This document shows positions 27,034-35,378 of a stretch of DNA of 64,000 bases, one piece after another. The position numbers and the translations under genes are program-made. This DNA comes from Candidatus Flexifilum affinis (GTDB taxonomy: Bacteria; Chloroflexota; Anaerolineae; Aggregatilineales; Phototrophicaceae): assembly GCA_016713325.1 (NCBI GenBank), contig JADJPJ010000028.1:17607-81606 (forward strand). The letters are read 5' to 3'. The notes beneath the pieces were generated by a model. The model was not told where the DNA came from, ran no database searches, and worked only from the letters and a program-made list of their open reading frames with translations. How positions within the stretch are numbered: position 1 is the stretch's first letter; the number at the start of each line of letters is the position of its first letter.

Positions 27034-28251
27034 CTAGCCCATACCGCCCATGCCACCATCATCGTCGCCACCGCTGTCGTCGTCGTCACCGCCGCTGTTG
27101 TCGTTCGAATTCGAATTGCTGTTGAAGTTGCCGTTGTCGTCATCATCATCGCTGTTGTCGTTCGAATTCGAATTGCCATTCGAGTTGCTGTTGAAGTTGC
27201 CGTTGGAATTCGAGTTGCCATTAAAGTTGTCGTCGCTTCCACCGCCGCGGCCAGAACGCTCGATGACCAGGATGTTGCCGGTCTGCGCGTCGATGAGCAG
27301 CTCCATGCGTTCGCCGGTCTCGACTTCCCAGACGACCGTACCGCCAAACGCCGTCGTCAGCTCGATGCTGCGGATGCGCGTCGACGGATAGACGCGGCGC
27401 ACGATCTCGATCGCCTGTTGGACGGTGACGGGGACATTCACAGCCGCATTGTCGTTCAGGTTGCCGTTCGAATTACTATTCGAATTGCTATTGTCGTTCG
27501 CGTTAGCATTGCCATTCGCGTTGGCATTGCTGTTGTCATCGCCTGCGCCAGGAGCCGCCAGTTCGATCTCGCGGGCGACCAGCGCGCCGGTCGCGCCGCT
27601 CACGTGCACCTTGACCTGCGTCCCGACGACCAGCGCATCCTTGATTTCCGCGCCGCTGATGTCGATGACCTGACCCGAAACCATCACCGTCGCGCCATCG
27701 ATGCTCTGGAGCACGCCAACGATCTCGAATTCACCCGCGACCGGGGCATTCGGCGGCGTAACGCCTGCCTGTACCGCGGCAATCTCACGGGCACGCCAGA
27801 GGTTCGGCCCGACTGCAACGGCGTGGACACGGACCCACTGCCCGACGGTCAGGGCGCCAGCCGCCTGAGCGCCCGTCGTGTCGATCATCTGACCGTTGAC
27901 GACCAGCAGCGCGCCGTTGATGCCATCCAGCGTACCGACCAGCTCCGCCTCGCCGACCTGAACGCCGGGGGCGGCGGCATTCACTTCGCGGGCGGTGATG
28001 CTGCCATCTTCCGCCAGCGTGCCTTCGACCTGAACAAGCGCACCAACCTGCAGGGCGACATTGAGCTGGGCGCCGCTGATGAACACTTCCTGTTGGTTGA
28101 CGGTGATGGTGTTGACGGTGATGGCCTCGATCGTGCCGACCAGTTCGAGAGACTGGGCATCCTGCGCGGATACGCCGGGGATCAGGCTCATCAGGGCGAT
28201 GGCGCACAGCGCCGCGGCGATCATGGAAAGGCGGGAAATTCGCTTGAACAT
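27034..28251 (-). CDS. Exported DUF5666/PepSY protein with Asn-rich low-complexity tail
   Basis: 405 residues. The signal peptide (MFKRISRLSMIAAALCAIALM..., cleavage near VSA-QDA) is followed by three DUF5666 beta-barrel repeats (about 35-95, 100-165 and 170-230). Each has the pattern LVGTxxxI-VxxQxxxxxGAxx-VGxxVxV. An Asn/Ala/Ser linker leads to a PepSY domain (about 275-335, VQQAIEIVRRVYPSTRIRSIEL). A final 70-residue tail is made of Asn, Ser, Asp and Gly only. The tail is encoded by near-repeats of AATTCGAATT type, giving a local drop in GC. CGGAG precedes the ATG. Function unknown; extracellular, probably matrix-like or metal-binding. Confidence 0.8.
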   Translation of the reverse strand: MFKRISRLSMIAAALCAIALMSLIPGVSAQDAQSLELVGTIEAITVNTITVNQQEVFISGAQLNVALQVGALVQVEGTLAEDGSITAREVNAAAPGVQVGEAELVGTLDGINGALLVVNGQMIDTTGAQAAGALTVGQWVRVHAVAVGPNLWRAREIAAVQAGVTPPNAPVAGEFEIVGVLQSIDGATVMVSGQVIDISGAEIKDALVVGTQVKVHVSGATGALVAREIELAAPGAGDDNSNANANGNANANDNSNSNSNSNGNLNDNAAVNVPVTVQQAIEIVRRVYPSTRIRSIELTTAFGGTVVWEVETGERMELLIDAQTGNILVIERSGRGGGSDDNFNGNSNSNGNFNSNSNGNSNSNDNSDDDDDNGNFNSNSNSNDNSGGDDDDSGGDDDGGMGGMG

Positions 28252-28366
28252 CGTTCTACTCCGTTTTCGATTCTGCCATTGTCAGCAATTGCTGTCGTTC
28301 AACGCGGATACAGTCTGAACAGCGGCAAAAAAGTTTCGGAGACTCCCCCGCCTTCCTCATCAACTG

Positions 28367-29320
28367 CTAATCATCCGACCCCATTCCGCCGGAGCCGCTG
28401 TCGTCGTTGTCGTTATCGTCGTCGTTATCGTTCGAGTTGACGTTCAAACCACTGCCCGAGCCGCCGCTGTTGTCATTGACATTGCTATTGTCGTTGCTAT
28501 TGGTATTTGTCTCTCCACCAGGGACCGCGCCGCTATCCTGCCCGGCGCGCTCGATGGTGAGGATATTGCCGCAGGCCACGTCGAACGTCACCACGATCTG
28601 ATGAGAAGTGACGACCTCCCAGACGAGCGTGCCGCCGAACTTCACCGTCTGCGTCGCGCTGAGGATGGTGGTGTTGGGGTAGATCTCCAATACGCGGGCA
28701 GAAGCCGTCTCAGATGCCAGCGGCGCACCGCACCCGGGCGCAAACGTCGCCGATGGCGTCGGCGTCATCGTAGCAGTCGGCGTCCAGGTGGCTGTTGGCG
28801 TGGTCGACGGGGTTTGCGATGGCGTCGCTGTTGGAGTCGCCGTTGGAGTCGATGTCAGGGTTCCCGTCGCCGTTGACGATAGGGTTGGCGATGGCGTGGC
28901 CGACAGGGTTGGCGAAGCAGAGGGCGATGGGCTGGCAGTGGGCGTCGCCGTCGTGGCGACAGGGTCGATGATGACCTGCTCCGGCAGATCCGGCCGCGTC
29001 AGCGCGAAGAAGGCGGCGGAGGCCATCACCGACAGAAGCAGGATGGCCGCGACCAGTTGAACCATATACCGACGACCGCGCGACATTCCGGCGGCGCGAG
29101 TCTGCATCCGGCGCTGGAGGGACTCCCAGACGATGGCCTGATCCTGAGCCACCTCGTTTGGCGGCACCCGCAGGCGTCGGAGTGTTGAAGTCGTCTCCAG
29201 CAGCGGTCGAAGGTCGTTGGCAAAAGCGGGATAACGTGAGAGGCAGCGCTCCAGCGACTCGCCGGAGGCCATCCGCTGAATGCAATCGTCAAACGCATCA
29301 ATGATCGTGAGCTGCGCCAT
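28367..29320 (-). CDS. Single-pass anti-sigma-like protein with Thr/Pro stalk, PepSY domain and Asn/Asp tail
   Basis: 317 residues from the ATG at 29320, 4 nt after the sigma gene; an upstream TTG would overlap that gene. The cytoplasmic N-terminus (1-84) is helical (AFDDCIQRMASGESLERCLSRYPAFANDLRPLLE), as in many Chloroflexota sigma-linked proteins, but has no HxxxCxxC zinc motif. A membrane helix lies at about 85-107. An extracytoplasmic Thr/Pro/Ser stalk (125-195, TPTATPTATPS-type repeats), a PepSY domain (about 205-265) and a tail of Asn, Asp, Ser and Gly follow. The architecture suggests an RsgI-like anti-sigma factor that reads an external cue. Confidence 0.75.
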   Translation of the reverse strand: MAQLTIIDAFDDCIQRMASGESLERCLSRYPAFANDLRPLLETTSTLRRLRVPPNEVAQDQAIVWESLQRRMQTRAAGMSRGRRYMVQLVAAILLLSVMASAAFFALTRPDLPEQVIIDPVATTATPTASPSPSASPTLSATPSPTLSSTATGTLTSTPTATPTATPSQTPSTTPTATWTPTATMTPTPSATFAPGCGAPLASETASARVLEIYPNTTILSATQTVKFGGTLVWEVVTSHQIVVTFDVACGNILTIERAGQDSGAVPGGETNTNSNDNSNVNDNSGGSGSGLNVNSNDNDDDNDNDDSGSGGMGSDD

Positions 29321-29324
29321 ACCG

Positions 29325-29909
29325 TTAATCCATTTCGCCCGTGTCAAGGAACATGCGCAGGGCTTCGACGGCGCGGAACTGCAAAGACTTGATGGCGCCT
29401 ACGTTCTTGTCCATGAGATCGGCCGTTTCCTGCAAATTCAGCCCCTGTCCAAAGCGAAGAATGAGCACTTCCTGCTGCTCGGCGGAGAGCAGGCGCAGCG
29501 CTTTGCGCACCCGCTCGATGCGAAACGACTCGAAAAAGGTGTTCTCCGGGTCGTGATCGGCCGACGCCGGAATCCATTCGTCCAGCGTGGCGGTTGGAAA
29601 CTGCCGGGTCTTGCCATAGTGATCGTAGATCTTGTTGCGCGCCACCCGGAACAGCCAGGCGCGCAGGCTGGTATTCGGCGTACGACGTCCCTTCACTGCT
29701 GTGAAGAAGTCGAGAAAGACGTCGGCAGCAATATCGCGCGCCTGTTCCCGGTCGTTGATTCGCAGCCGGACGAACTGATAGACCGGCGGAAAATACTGTT
29801 CATAAATCGTGCGCAGCGCATCGGGGTGGTTGCGACTGGCATCAACCAGAAGGTCTTGTTCGGCCGTGATATCGGGCAGGACGATGGTGGGTAGGGCGAT
29901 GACGATCAA
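29325..29909 (-). CDS. ECF-type RNA polymerase sigma factor
   Basis: 194 residues. Region 2 (about 25-95, ALRTIYEQYFPPVYQFV then ARDIAADVFLDFF) binds core polymerase and the -10. Region 4 (about 135-185, LSAEQQEVLILRFGQGLNLQETADLMDKNVGAIKSLQFRAVEAL) binds the -35. The start appears to be TTG at 29909, with GGAGAG in the end of the previous gene 8 nt upstream, so it is translationally coupled to it. The next gene is an anti-sigma-like membrane protein, the usual arrangement. It probably controls its own operon. Confidence 0.92.
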   Translation of the reverse strand: MIVIALPTIVLPDITAEQDLLVDASRNHPDALRTIYEQYFPPVYQFVRLRINDREQARDIAADVFLDFFTAVKGRRTPNTSLRAWLFRVARNKIYDHYGKTRQFPTATLDEWIPASADHDPENTFFESFRIERVRKALRLLSAEQQEVLILRFGQGLNLQETADLMDKNVGAIKSLQFRAVEALRMFLDTGEMD

Positions 29910-29912
29910 CGT

Positions 29913-31502
29913 TTAGCTCTCCGGCTGGGCATCCTTGATCTGCCAGATCAGACTGTAGGAGTCGCGGTAGACCAGTTCCAAGTTTGGATCGTTTTCGGCA
30001 CTCTGGGCAAATGCCACATGGTCCGTGTCGCTGACCACCAGGGACGCGCCGAAGCTGTCGCGGATCAGGACCGACGGCCGCTCGACCATGCCCTGGGTGA
30101 TCGGCACCCAGAGGTTCCACAGAGTCGGGTTTGCCACTTGCAGATAGGTGGGGTCCAGGCCGACGAGATAGATGTTGTGCGTGTTGTGGTAGAAGAGATA
30201 GGTGAAGTCATCCCAGTCCGTCTGGAACACAAGCTCACCCGGCGCGGTATTGGCTTGTAACCAGGCCGCCGCGCCCGCCATGTAGTCCGCGTCCTTCACG
30301 CCTTCGATGTCCTGACGGACGGAGGTCATCGTCCACCCCGCCAGCAGCAGGATGGGCAGCGCAATCATCAGAGGAAAGGCGCGGGCCACCAGCCGCCGCC
30401 CCGGAAAGACCGGCAGCAGGCGATCCCACGCGATGCCCTCCCGGCCCAGGGCCGTCGCGCAGAACAGCAGGGCGAAGGCCGGCGAATACTCGATGAAGCG
30501 GCGCGACTCGAAGGTCATGTACAGCGTGACCAGCGCCGTCAGCAGCAGCGTGGTTTCGACCCGATCCCGCCCCGTCGCCCCGTCGCGGCGGGTTTTGCGC
30601 AGGCTCGGCGCCAGCATGCCGGCGGCCAGGGCCAGCAGCATCCCCAGCGAGTTGTCCAGCAGCGCTTCGGTGGTATAGGGATACCACTCGCTGCCGACGC
30701 GGATGTTGGCGGCCACATCGACCTTCTCGCCCAGATGGTCGAGGATGAAGGTGATGTTCTGCGGAAAATAAGGATTGATGACCAGCCCGGCAGCCACACC
30801 GATGGCCGTGTAGATGAGCGGACGCCAGACCCATTGGCGGTCCGTCAACCAGGCGGACAGCACGTACAGGCCGGCGAACACCGGCAGCAGGATGAAGCCG
30901 TTGTAAAGCCAGGTGAAGGCGAAGGCGATCGGCGCCAGCCAGCGGTACCGCCGACTGAACAGGGCGTACAGCGCCAGAAACAGCACCAGCACGGCGGCAG
31001 CCTGCGTGCGCACCATGAGCATGCGGTACAGAAACGGCGTCGAGACGCCAAGCAGCGCGATCAACCACAGCCACGGAAGGCGCACCTCCAGCGTGCGGAG
31101 CAGCAGCCAGAAAGCGGCGAACATTCCGCCGACGACCAGCGCCTGGGCCAGTTTCGCGCCGGGGATGCCCCCCCATTGGACGAATGGCGCCAGGTAGACG
31201 TGATAGAGCAGATGGTGGTCGACGAACGCTTCCGGGCTGAGGATAGTGAGCGGCAGCCAGGGGAAATCGAGTCGAAGCGTCCCCTGCTCGATCAATTCGG
31301 CGGATATCCGGGTGTGATAGTAGTCGTCGGTACTGATCAGGGCGTCCGTCGCCGAAAGCAGGACGATCGCCGCCGCAAAGCCGAGCAGAAAGGCCAGCAG
31401 AACCCCACCCCAGTGCCGCCAGCGAATCGAGGTTTGTTGCCGAACTTCGGACCCTGCCTGCCCGTTCATGCCGGCCACCGCCGGCGCCACTGCCTCCGCC
31501 AT
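29913..31502 (-). CDS. Polytopic membrane protein, GT-C glycosyltransferase-like
   Basis: 529 residues with roughly eleven to twelve hydrophobic helices and a soluble C-terminal 130 residues. An early acidic motif after the first helix (STDDYYHTRISAELIEQG) matches the DD/DxD position of GT-C (PMT/ArnT-like) enzymes. The C-terminal part has GELVFQTDWDDFTYLFYHNTHNIYLVGLDP, typical of uncharacterised bacterial proteins of this class. It probably transfers a sugar from a lipid carrier to an extracytoplasmic acceptor; the Thr-rich stalk of the anti-sigma-like protein is a conceivable one. It opens the sigma operon, with a 3-nt gap to the sigma gene. Confidence 0.7.
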   Translation of the reverse strand: MAEAVAPAVAGMNGQAGSEVRQQTSIRWRHWGGVLLAFLLGFAAAIVLLSATDALISTDDYYHTRISAELIEQGTLRLDFPWLPLTILSPEAFVDHHLLYHVYLAPFVQWGGIPGAKLAQALVVGGMFAAFWLLLRTLEVRLPWLWLIALLGVSTPFLYRMLMVRTQAAAVLVLFLALYALFSRRYRWLAPIAFAFTWLYNGFILLPVFAGLYVLSAWLTDRQWVWRPLIYTAIGVAAGLVINPYFPQNITFILDHLGEKVDVAANIRVGSEWYPYTTEALLDNSLGMLLALAAGMLAPSLRKTRRDGATGRDRVETTLLLTALVTLYMTFESRRFIEYSPAFALLFCATALGREGIAWDRLLPVFPGRRLVARAFPLMIALPILLLAGWTMTSVRQDIEGVKDADYMAGAAAWLQANTAPGELVFQTDWDDFTYLFYHNTHNIYLVGLDPTYLQVANPTLWNLWVPITQGMVERPSVLIRDSFGASLVVSDTDHVAFAQSAENDPNLELVYRDSYSLIWQIKDAQPES

Positions 31503-31720
31503 ACCTTCTTCCCCTCACCCTGACCCGACTCATAACTCAGTACCGCTACAGTCTCGCGAAGGGCAGAAAAGTTTCGCAGGGGGGTCAAAGTGATTTGAGG
31601 AAACCGTGGTGAACTCAAAGGGCATAGATTAGGACTGACTTTTCGTGATGGATCAAAGTGTACTCGATATGTGCCTGCTGGGGGTTTGCGAGATCGGCAC
31701 GATCGTCAGTACCAGCCCTC

Positions 31721-31749
31721 TTGACAGCGCGGCAGATCTGACATACTCT
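31721..31749 (+). promoter_or_regulatory. Promoter of the LacI-family regulator gene
   Basis: A perfect TTGACA (31721-31726) and TACTCT (31744-31749) are separated by 17 bp. The palindromic operator begins 4 bp after the -10, so it would cover the transcription start: textbook autorepression. Confidence 0.7.
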
Positions 31750-31752
31750 GAG

Positions 31753-31766
31753 TGAGAACGTTCTCA
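31753..31766. promoter_or_regulatory. LacI-type operator 1 (TGAGAACGTTCTCA)
   Basis: A perfect 14-bp palindrome with the central CG typical of LacI-family sites. The identical core recurs at 32849-32864 in front of the operon. Two copies flanking the regulator gene support binding by the LacI-family protein encoded between them. Confidence 0.75.
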
Positions 31767-31802
31767 TTGATTGCGACGATATTCCTTTTGTGGATTTGTT
31801 CC

Positions 31803-32828
31803 GTGCCAAGACGTCCAACGATCATTGATGTCGCCAAACTCGCGGGGGTCTCCAAGGCCACCGTGGCGCGCGTCGTCAATGGTCAGATCGACATCGTCAG
31901 CCAGGAGACCCGCGAGCGGGTCATGGAGGCGGTCGACAAGCTGGGCTACGAGCGCAACTCGATCGCCGGCAGCCTGCGTACCGACAAGACGTACATGATC
32001 GCCCTCTCTATCCCCGACATCACCAACCCCTTCTGGCCGGAAGTCACACGCGGCGTGCAGGACACGCTGGAGACATCGGAGTACGCGGTCGTTACCGTCA
32101 ACAGTGACTGGGACGCCGACCGCGAACTGAAATACCTGAAAATGGTCCGCCGCAACCGCTTCGATGGGCTGATCATCAACCCCACGGACGCCAACAGCAC
32201 GCATTTTCGCGACATGGAAGTGCCGATCGTGCTGCTCGGATCCGGCAACGGCTACGCCGGGTACGACTCCGTCGGCAGCGATACCGAGAGCGCGGTGCAG
32301 ATCGCCCTGGATTACCTGTACGGCCTCGGCCATCGCCGGATCGCGCTGATCGCCGGCCTATCCGCGCGACGCAAGAACACCAGTCGCTATCATTCCTACG
32401 TCGATTTTCTGGCGCGCAATCATCTCAAGCTCGACCCGGATCTGGTGGCGCACGGCGATTTCACGCTGCAAGCCGGCCGGGATGCCATGCGCCAGTTGCT
32501 CACCCTGCCGCAGCCGCCGACAGCGGTGTTCGCGGCCAACGACGTGATCGCCATCGGCGCGATGCAGACCGCCGACGCCATGAACTGGCGCATTCCGGAG
32601 GACGTTTCGATCATCGGAATGGACGACATCTACCTGGCTTCGACAGCCCTGCCCCCGCTGACCACCATCGCCAAGCCCAAGTACGAGATCGGGGTAGAGG
32701 CCGCGCGCCTGCTGCGGGGCCGCGTGAAGTACGGCGCCGATTTGCCGATCCAGTCCGTCCGCCTGCCCTGTGAACTGGTAGTGCGGGGGTCCACGGCGCG
32801 CCCGGCGGAAAAAACAGGTCGCGCATGA
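31803..32828 (+). CDS. LacI-family transcriptional regulator
   Basis: 341 residues from the GTG at 31803 (VPRRPTIIDVAKLAGVSK). Residues 5-60 form the LacI helix-turn-helix and hinge (IIDVAKLAGVSKATVARVVNGQ...VMEAVDKLGYERNSIAGSLRT). A periplasmic-binding-protein-like sensor domain follows, with IALSIPDITNPFWPEV, DSVGSDTESAVQIALDYL, GHRRIALIAGL, AVFAANDVIAIGAMQ and SIIGMDDIYLAS. Such domains bind a sugar or nucleoside effector. Operators overlap its own promoter and that of the ARH operon, so it is likely an autoregulated local repressor. Confidence 0.93.
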   Translation: MPRRPTIIDVAKLAGVSKATVARVVNGQIDIVSQETRERVMEAVDKLGYERNSIAGSLRTDKTYMIALSIPDITNPFWPEVTRGVQDTLETSEYAVVTVNSDWDADRELKYLKMVRRNRFDGLIINPTDANSTHFRDMEVPIVLLGSGNGYAGYDSVGSDTESAVQIALDYLYGLGHRRIALIAGLSARRKNTSRYHSYVDFLARNHLKLDPDLVAHGDFTLQAGRDAMRQLLTLPQPPTAVFAANDVIAIGAMQTADAMNWRIPEDVSIIGMDDIYLASTALPPLTTIAKPKYEIGVEAARLLRGRVKYGADLPIQSVRLPCELVVRGSTARPAEKTGRA

Positions 32829-32848
32829 AGGTTCGCTATTTGCGTCGC

Positions 32849-32877
32849 ATGAGAACGTTCTCATGACAGACTATACT
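32849..32877 (+). promoter_or_regulatory. Operator 2 (ATGAGAACGTTCTCAT) and -10 of the ARH operon
   Basis: A perfect 16-bp palindrome (32849-32864) containing the same core as operator 1 ends 7 bp before a TATACT -10 (32872-32877). The operator occupies the -35 and spacer, so repressor binding would exclude polymerase. The first ARH gene begins about 75 bp downstream. Confidence 0.75.
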
Positions 32878-32953
32878 GGAGAGTAACGTGCGGACGGCGG
32901 GCAGATAAGCCGGGGCACACGGTTTTGAGACAAGGGTCTGAACAGGATCGACT

Positions 32954-33940
32954 ATGTTGGAAGAGCAGATTGCACCATCCGAGAAGCGAGCGGAGCTGCT
33001 GAGCCGGGCGATTGGCTGCCTGCAAGGGCTGGCCGTCGGCGATGCCTTTGGCGACCTGGGGCGCAACCAGGATTACCGCCTGCGCTACGGCATCATCACC
33101 GAACTCTATGCCGGCGCCAAGAGCACGGACGACACCGAGTTCGCGGTCCTCACGGCCCAGACCCTGATCGACTGCGGCGGCAAGCTGACCTACGAGTCGC
33201 TGATGGCCGCCTGGGACAAATACATTCTCCAGCAGGGGGGCATGTTCGAGCGCGGCGGCAAGCCGCTCTACGGCGCCGTGGCCAACCTCCAGCGAGGCAT
33301 CCTCCCGCCCCTTTCCGGCAGCGACAACGTGCAGAACAACGACGACGGCGCAGCCATGCGCATCGCCCCGGTCGGCATCGTGTGCGCAGGCCACCCGCAG
33401 CGGGCGGCGTCTATGGCCGCGCTCGACGCGCAGGTCAGCCATGCCAATGACGGCATCTGGGCGGCCCAGGCCGTCGCAGCCAGCGTGGCAGTGGCCATGG
33501 CCGGCGGCGGGGTCGACGCGATCGTCGAAGCCGGGCGCGCGGTCATTCCGGCCGATTCCTGGTTGGCGCGGGCCATGCAGCGGGCGATGAACATCTGCGA
33601 CAGCACCGGAGATCTGTTCACGGCGCTGGAACAGCTTCACGTCCAGCTCTGGACGCCGGTGCACTCCATGGCAGCCGAGGCTGTACCGCAGGCCTACGCC
33701 GTTTTCCGGCTGACCAAGGGCGATTTTCTCCAGGGCATGATCTGGGCGGGCAACTTCGGCCGCGACGCCGACACGATCAGCGCCATCGTCGGGGCGCTGT
33801 CCGGAGCCATGCATGGCGAGTCGGTCATCCCGCCGCACTGGGCCGCCATGGTCGACACACCCGCCGGCGTCTGCCTGAAGTTCGCCGCGCAGAAATCGAT
33901 GCGGCGCTTGGCCGAGCAGTTGGTGGCACTCATCCCATAG
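32954..33940 (+). CDS. ADP-ribosylglycohydrolase (ARH) family protein A
   Basis: 328 residues, an all-helical DraG/ARH-type fold. Metal-binding motifs are complete: GLAVGDAFGDLGRN (about residue 30), the KSTDDTEF triad (about 60) and GRDADTISAIVGA (about 268), supplying the acidic ligands for a binuclear metal centre. Family members remove ADP-ribose from proteins or hydrolyse related N- or O-glycosidic bonds. First in an operon controlled by operator 2 and followed by a sugar importer, it more likely acts on a small imported ribosyl- or glycosyl-compound. The ribosome site is AGGATCG, 5-9 nt before the ATG. Confidence 0.85.
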   Translation: MLEEQIAPSEKRAELLSRAIGCLQGLAVGDAFGDLGRNQDYRLRYGIITELYAGAKSTDDTEFAVLTAQTLIDCGGKLTYESLMAAWDKYILQQGGMFERGGKPLYGAVANLQRGILPPLSGSDNVQNNDDGAAMRIAPVGIVCAGHPQRAASMAALDAQVSHANDGIWAAQAVAASVAVAMAGGGVDAIVEAGRAVIPADSWLARAMQRAMNICDSTGDLFTALEQLHVQLWTPVHSMAAEAVPQAYAVFRLTKGDFLQGMIWAGNFGRDADTISAIVGALSGAMHGESVIPPHWAAMVDTPAGVCLKFAAQKSMRRLAEQLVALIP

Positions 33941-34006
33941 GGATTAGCTCGTACGCGTGAATCGCGTGCGGTTAATTTGGACAAATAGTATCTAGGAGAA
34001 TAGCTC

Positions 34007-35300
34007 ATGTGGCATCGAAGCAAGAAATTCAGTCTGGTTCTCTTCGCCCTGCTGATGCTGATCCCCTTCGGGGCGATCACGCTGGCACAGGATGTCGTGA
34101 CCATCGAGTGGTGGACGGTCAACTCCGAGGAGTATTCCGAAGAGGCACAGCGTGCGCTCGCCGATCAGTTCAATTCCGAGCATCCCAACATCCAGGTCAA
34201 CATCACCGTGCTGCCGGAAAGCGGCTTCACCGAGCGCATGACGGCCACCCTCGGTGCCGGCTCGGGCGCGCCCGACGTCGCCTTCTTCTGGGACAACAAC
34301 TGGTTCCCGCAGGCGCTCGACCTGACCGCCTACATCGAAGCCGACCCGGACATTGACCCCGAAATGTACTTCGAGGGATTCTGGAACACGCGCGCGGTCT
34401 GGCAGGACAAGATCGTCGGTCTGCCCCTAGGCGTAGGCGCCAACTTCGTGATGTACAACAAGGACGTCTTCGACGAGATGGGCGTCGCCTATCCCAGCGC
34501 CGACTGGACGACTGAGGATTTCATCGCGACAGCCACCGCCCTGACTGATCCAGACAAGCGCCGCTGGGGCGGCGACCGCCCGCGTGGCCCGTTCCGCGCG
34601 ATCTGGCGCAACTACGGCGCCTTCCCCCTACAGCGATGACAGCACCACCGTCGAAGGCTATCTGAACAGCGATGCCTCGGTCGCCTCGTATACCTGGCTG
34701 TGGGATCTGGTCGCCAGCAATTCGACCCCGACCCCGGCCGACATCGAAATCCTCGGCACCGAGGGCACGGGTCCGATCGATCTGTTCCTGGCCGGGCGCC
34801 TGGCCATGGCGACGCTGAACCAGGGGCACATGCTGACCGCGACCAATGCCGGCGTGAATTTCGGCATCGTGCCAGAACCCCAGGTTCCCGGCAATGAGCG
34901 CTACGCCAACGCCTTCTCGCTGACAGCGTCGGTTTGGGCCGGCACCGAGCACCCCGACGAAGCCTACGAATGGCTGAGCTACTGGGTCGGACCGGAAGGC
35001 CAGCAGTTCCTGATGGAGAACGGCCAGCTCTTCCCATCGATCCCGGCCGTTCTGGAAACCCACCCGGATGCCGACAAGGATTATGTCCAGGCGTTCTTCG
35101 ACGTGCTGGAACTGACGCAGGTCGCGGAATGGGTCAATGCCCATCCGTGCAACGGCACCGTCCTGCGGTCGGCGGTGGATGCCTGGGATCTGATCAACCT
35201 CGGCGAGATCGGCCGTGATGAGGTGAAATCGACACTCGACAGCCTGGTCGAGCCGTCGCAGGCCGCCCTGGACGAGTGCGTGGGACGTCTCGGCGCGTAA
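34007..35300 (+). CDS. Extracellular sugar-binding protein of the ARH-linked importer (frameshifted)
   Basis: A Sec signal (KFSLVLFALLMLIPFGAITLA-QD) starts a family 1 solute-binding protein (VVTIEWWTVNSEEYSEEAQ). AGGAG precedes the ATG. The frame breaks at a CCCCC run (34624-34628). With four Cs the sequence reads NYGAFPYSDDSTTVEGYL and continues to 35300, about 430 residues, the normal length. The coding pattern is intact on both sides, so an inserted C is probably a sequencing or assembly error. It should deliver a sugar or nucleoside-like ligand to the two permeases that follow. Confidence 0.82.
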
Positions 35301-35378
35301 TGGAGCAAACTGTTGGGAGGATGGCTTCGGCTGTCCTCCCAACATCAGCAATCTCGACCAAGTGAACCGGAGCCTTTC

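Larger units (their letters stand above)
31503..31802. other. Divergent intergenic region before the LacI gene
   Basis: It holds the promoter region of the minus-strand sigma operon, with no clear -35/-10 identified, and the LacI promoter and operator listed separately. An open frame continues upstream of the chosen LacI start but runs through the operator, so it is not used. No other gene is seen. Confidence 0.5.

Noticed and set aside
27060..27240. Repeated AATTCGAATT-type DNA as a CRISPR or microsatellite array
   Set aside because: Spacing is irregular and codon-phased, there are no spacers, and the repeats read in frame as Asn/Ser in an exported protein.
26941..28440. 499-codon plus-strand frame rich in Val/Ile/Arg
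   Set aside because: It is the complement of the DUF5666/PepSY gene; its odd composition simply mirrors the Asn/Asp-rich repeats.
31752..31802. 17-codon N-terminal extension of the LacI protein
   Set aside because: The extension would begin inside the operator and next to the promoter -10; the HTH follows directly after the GTG at 31803.
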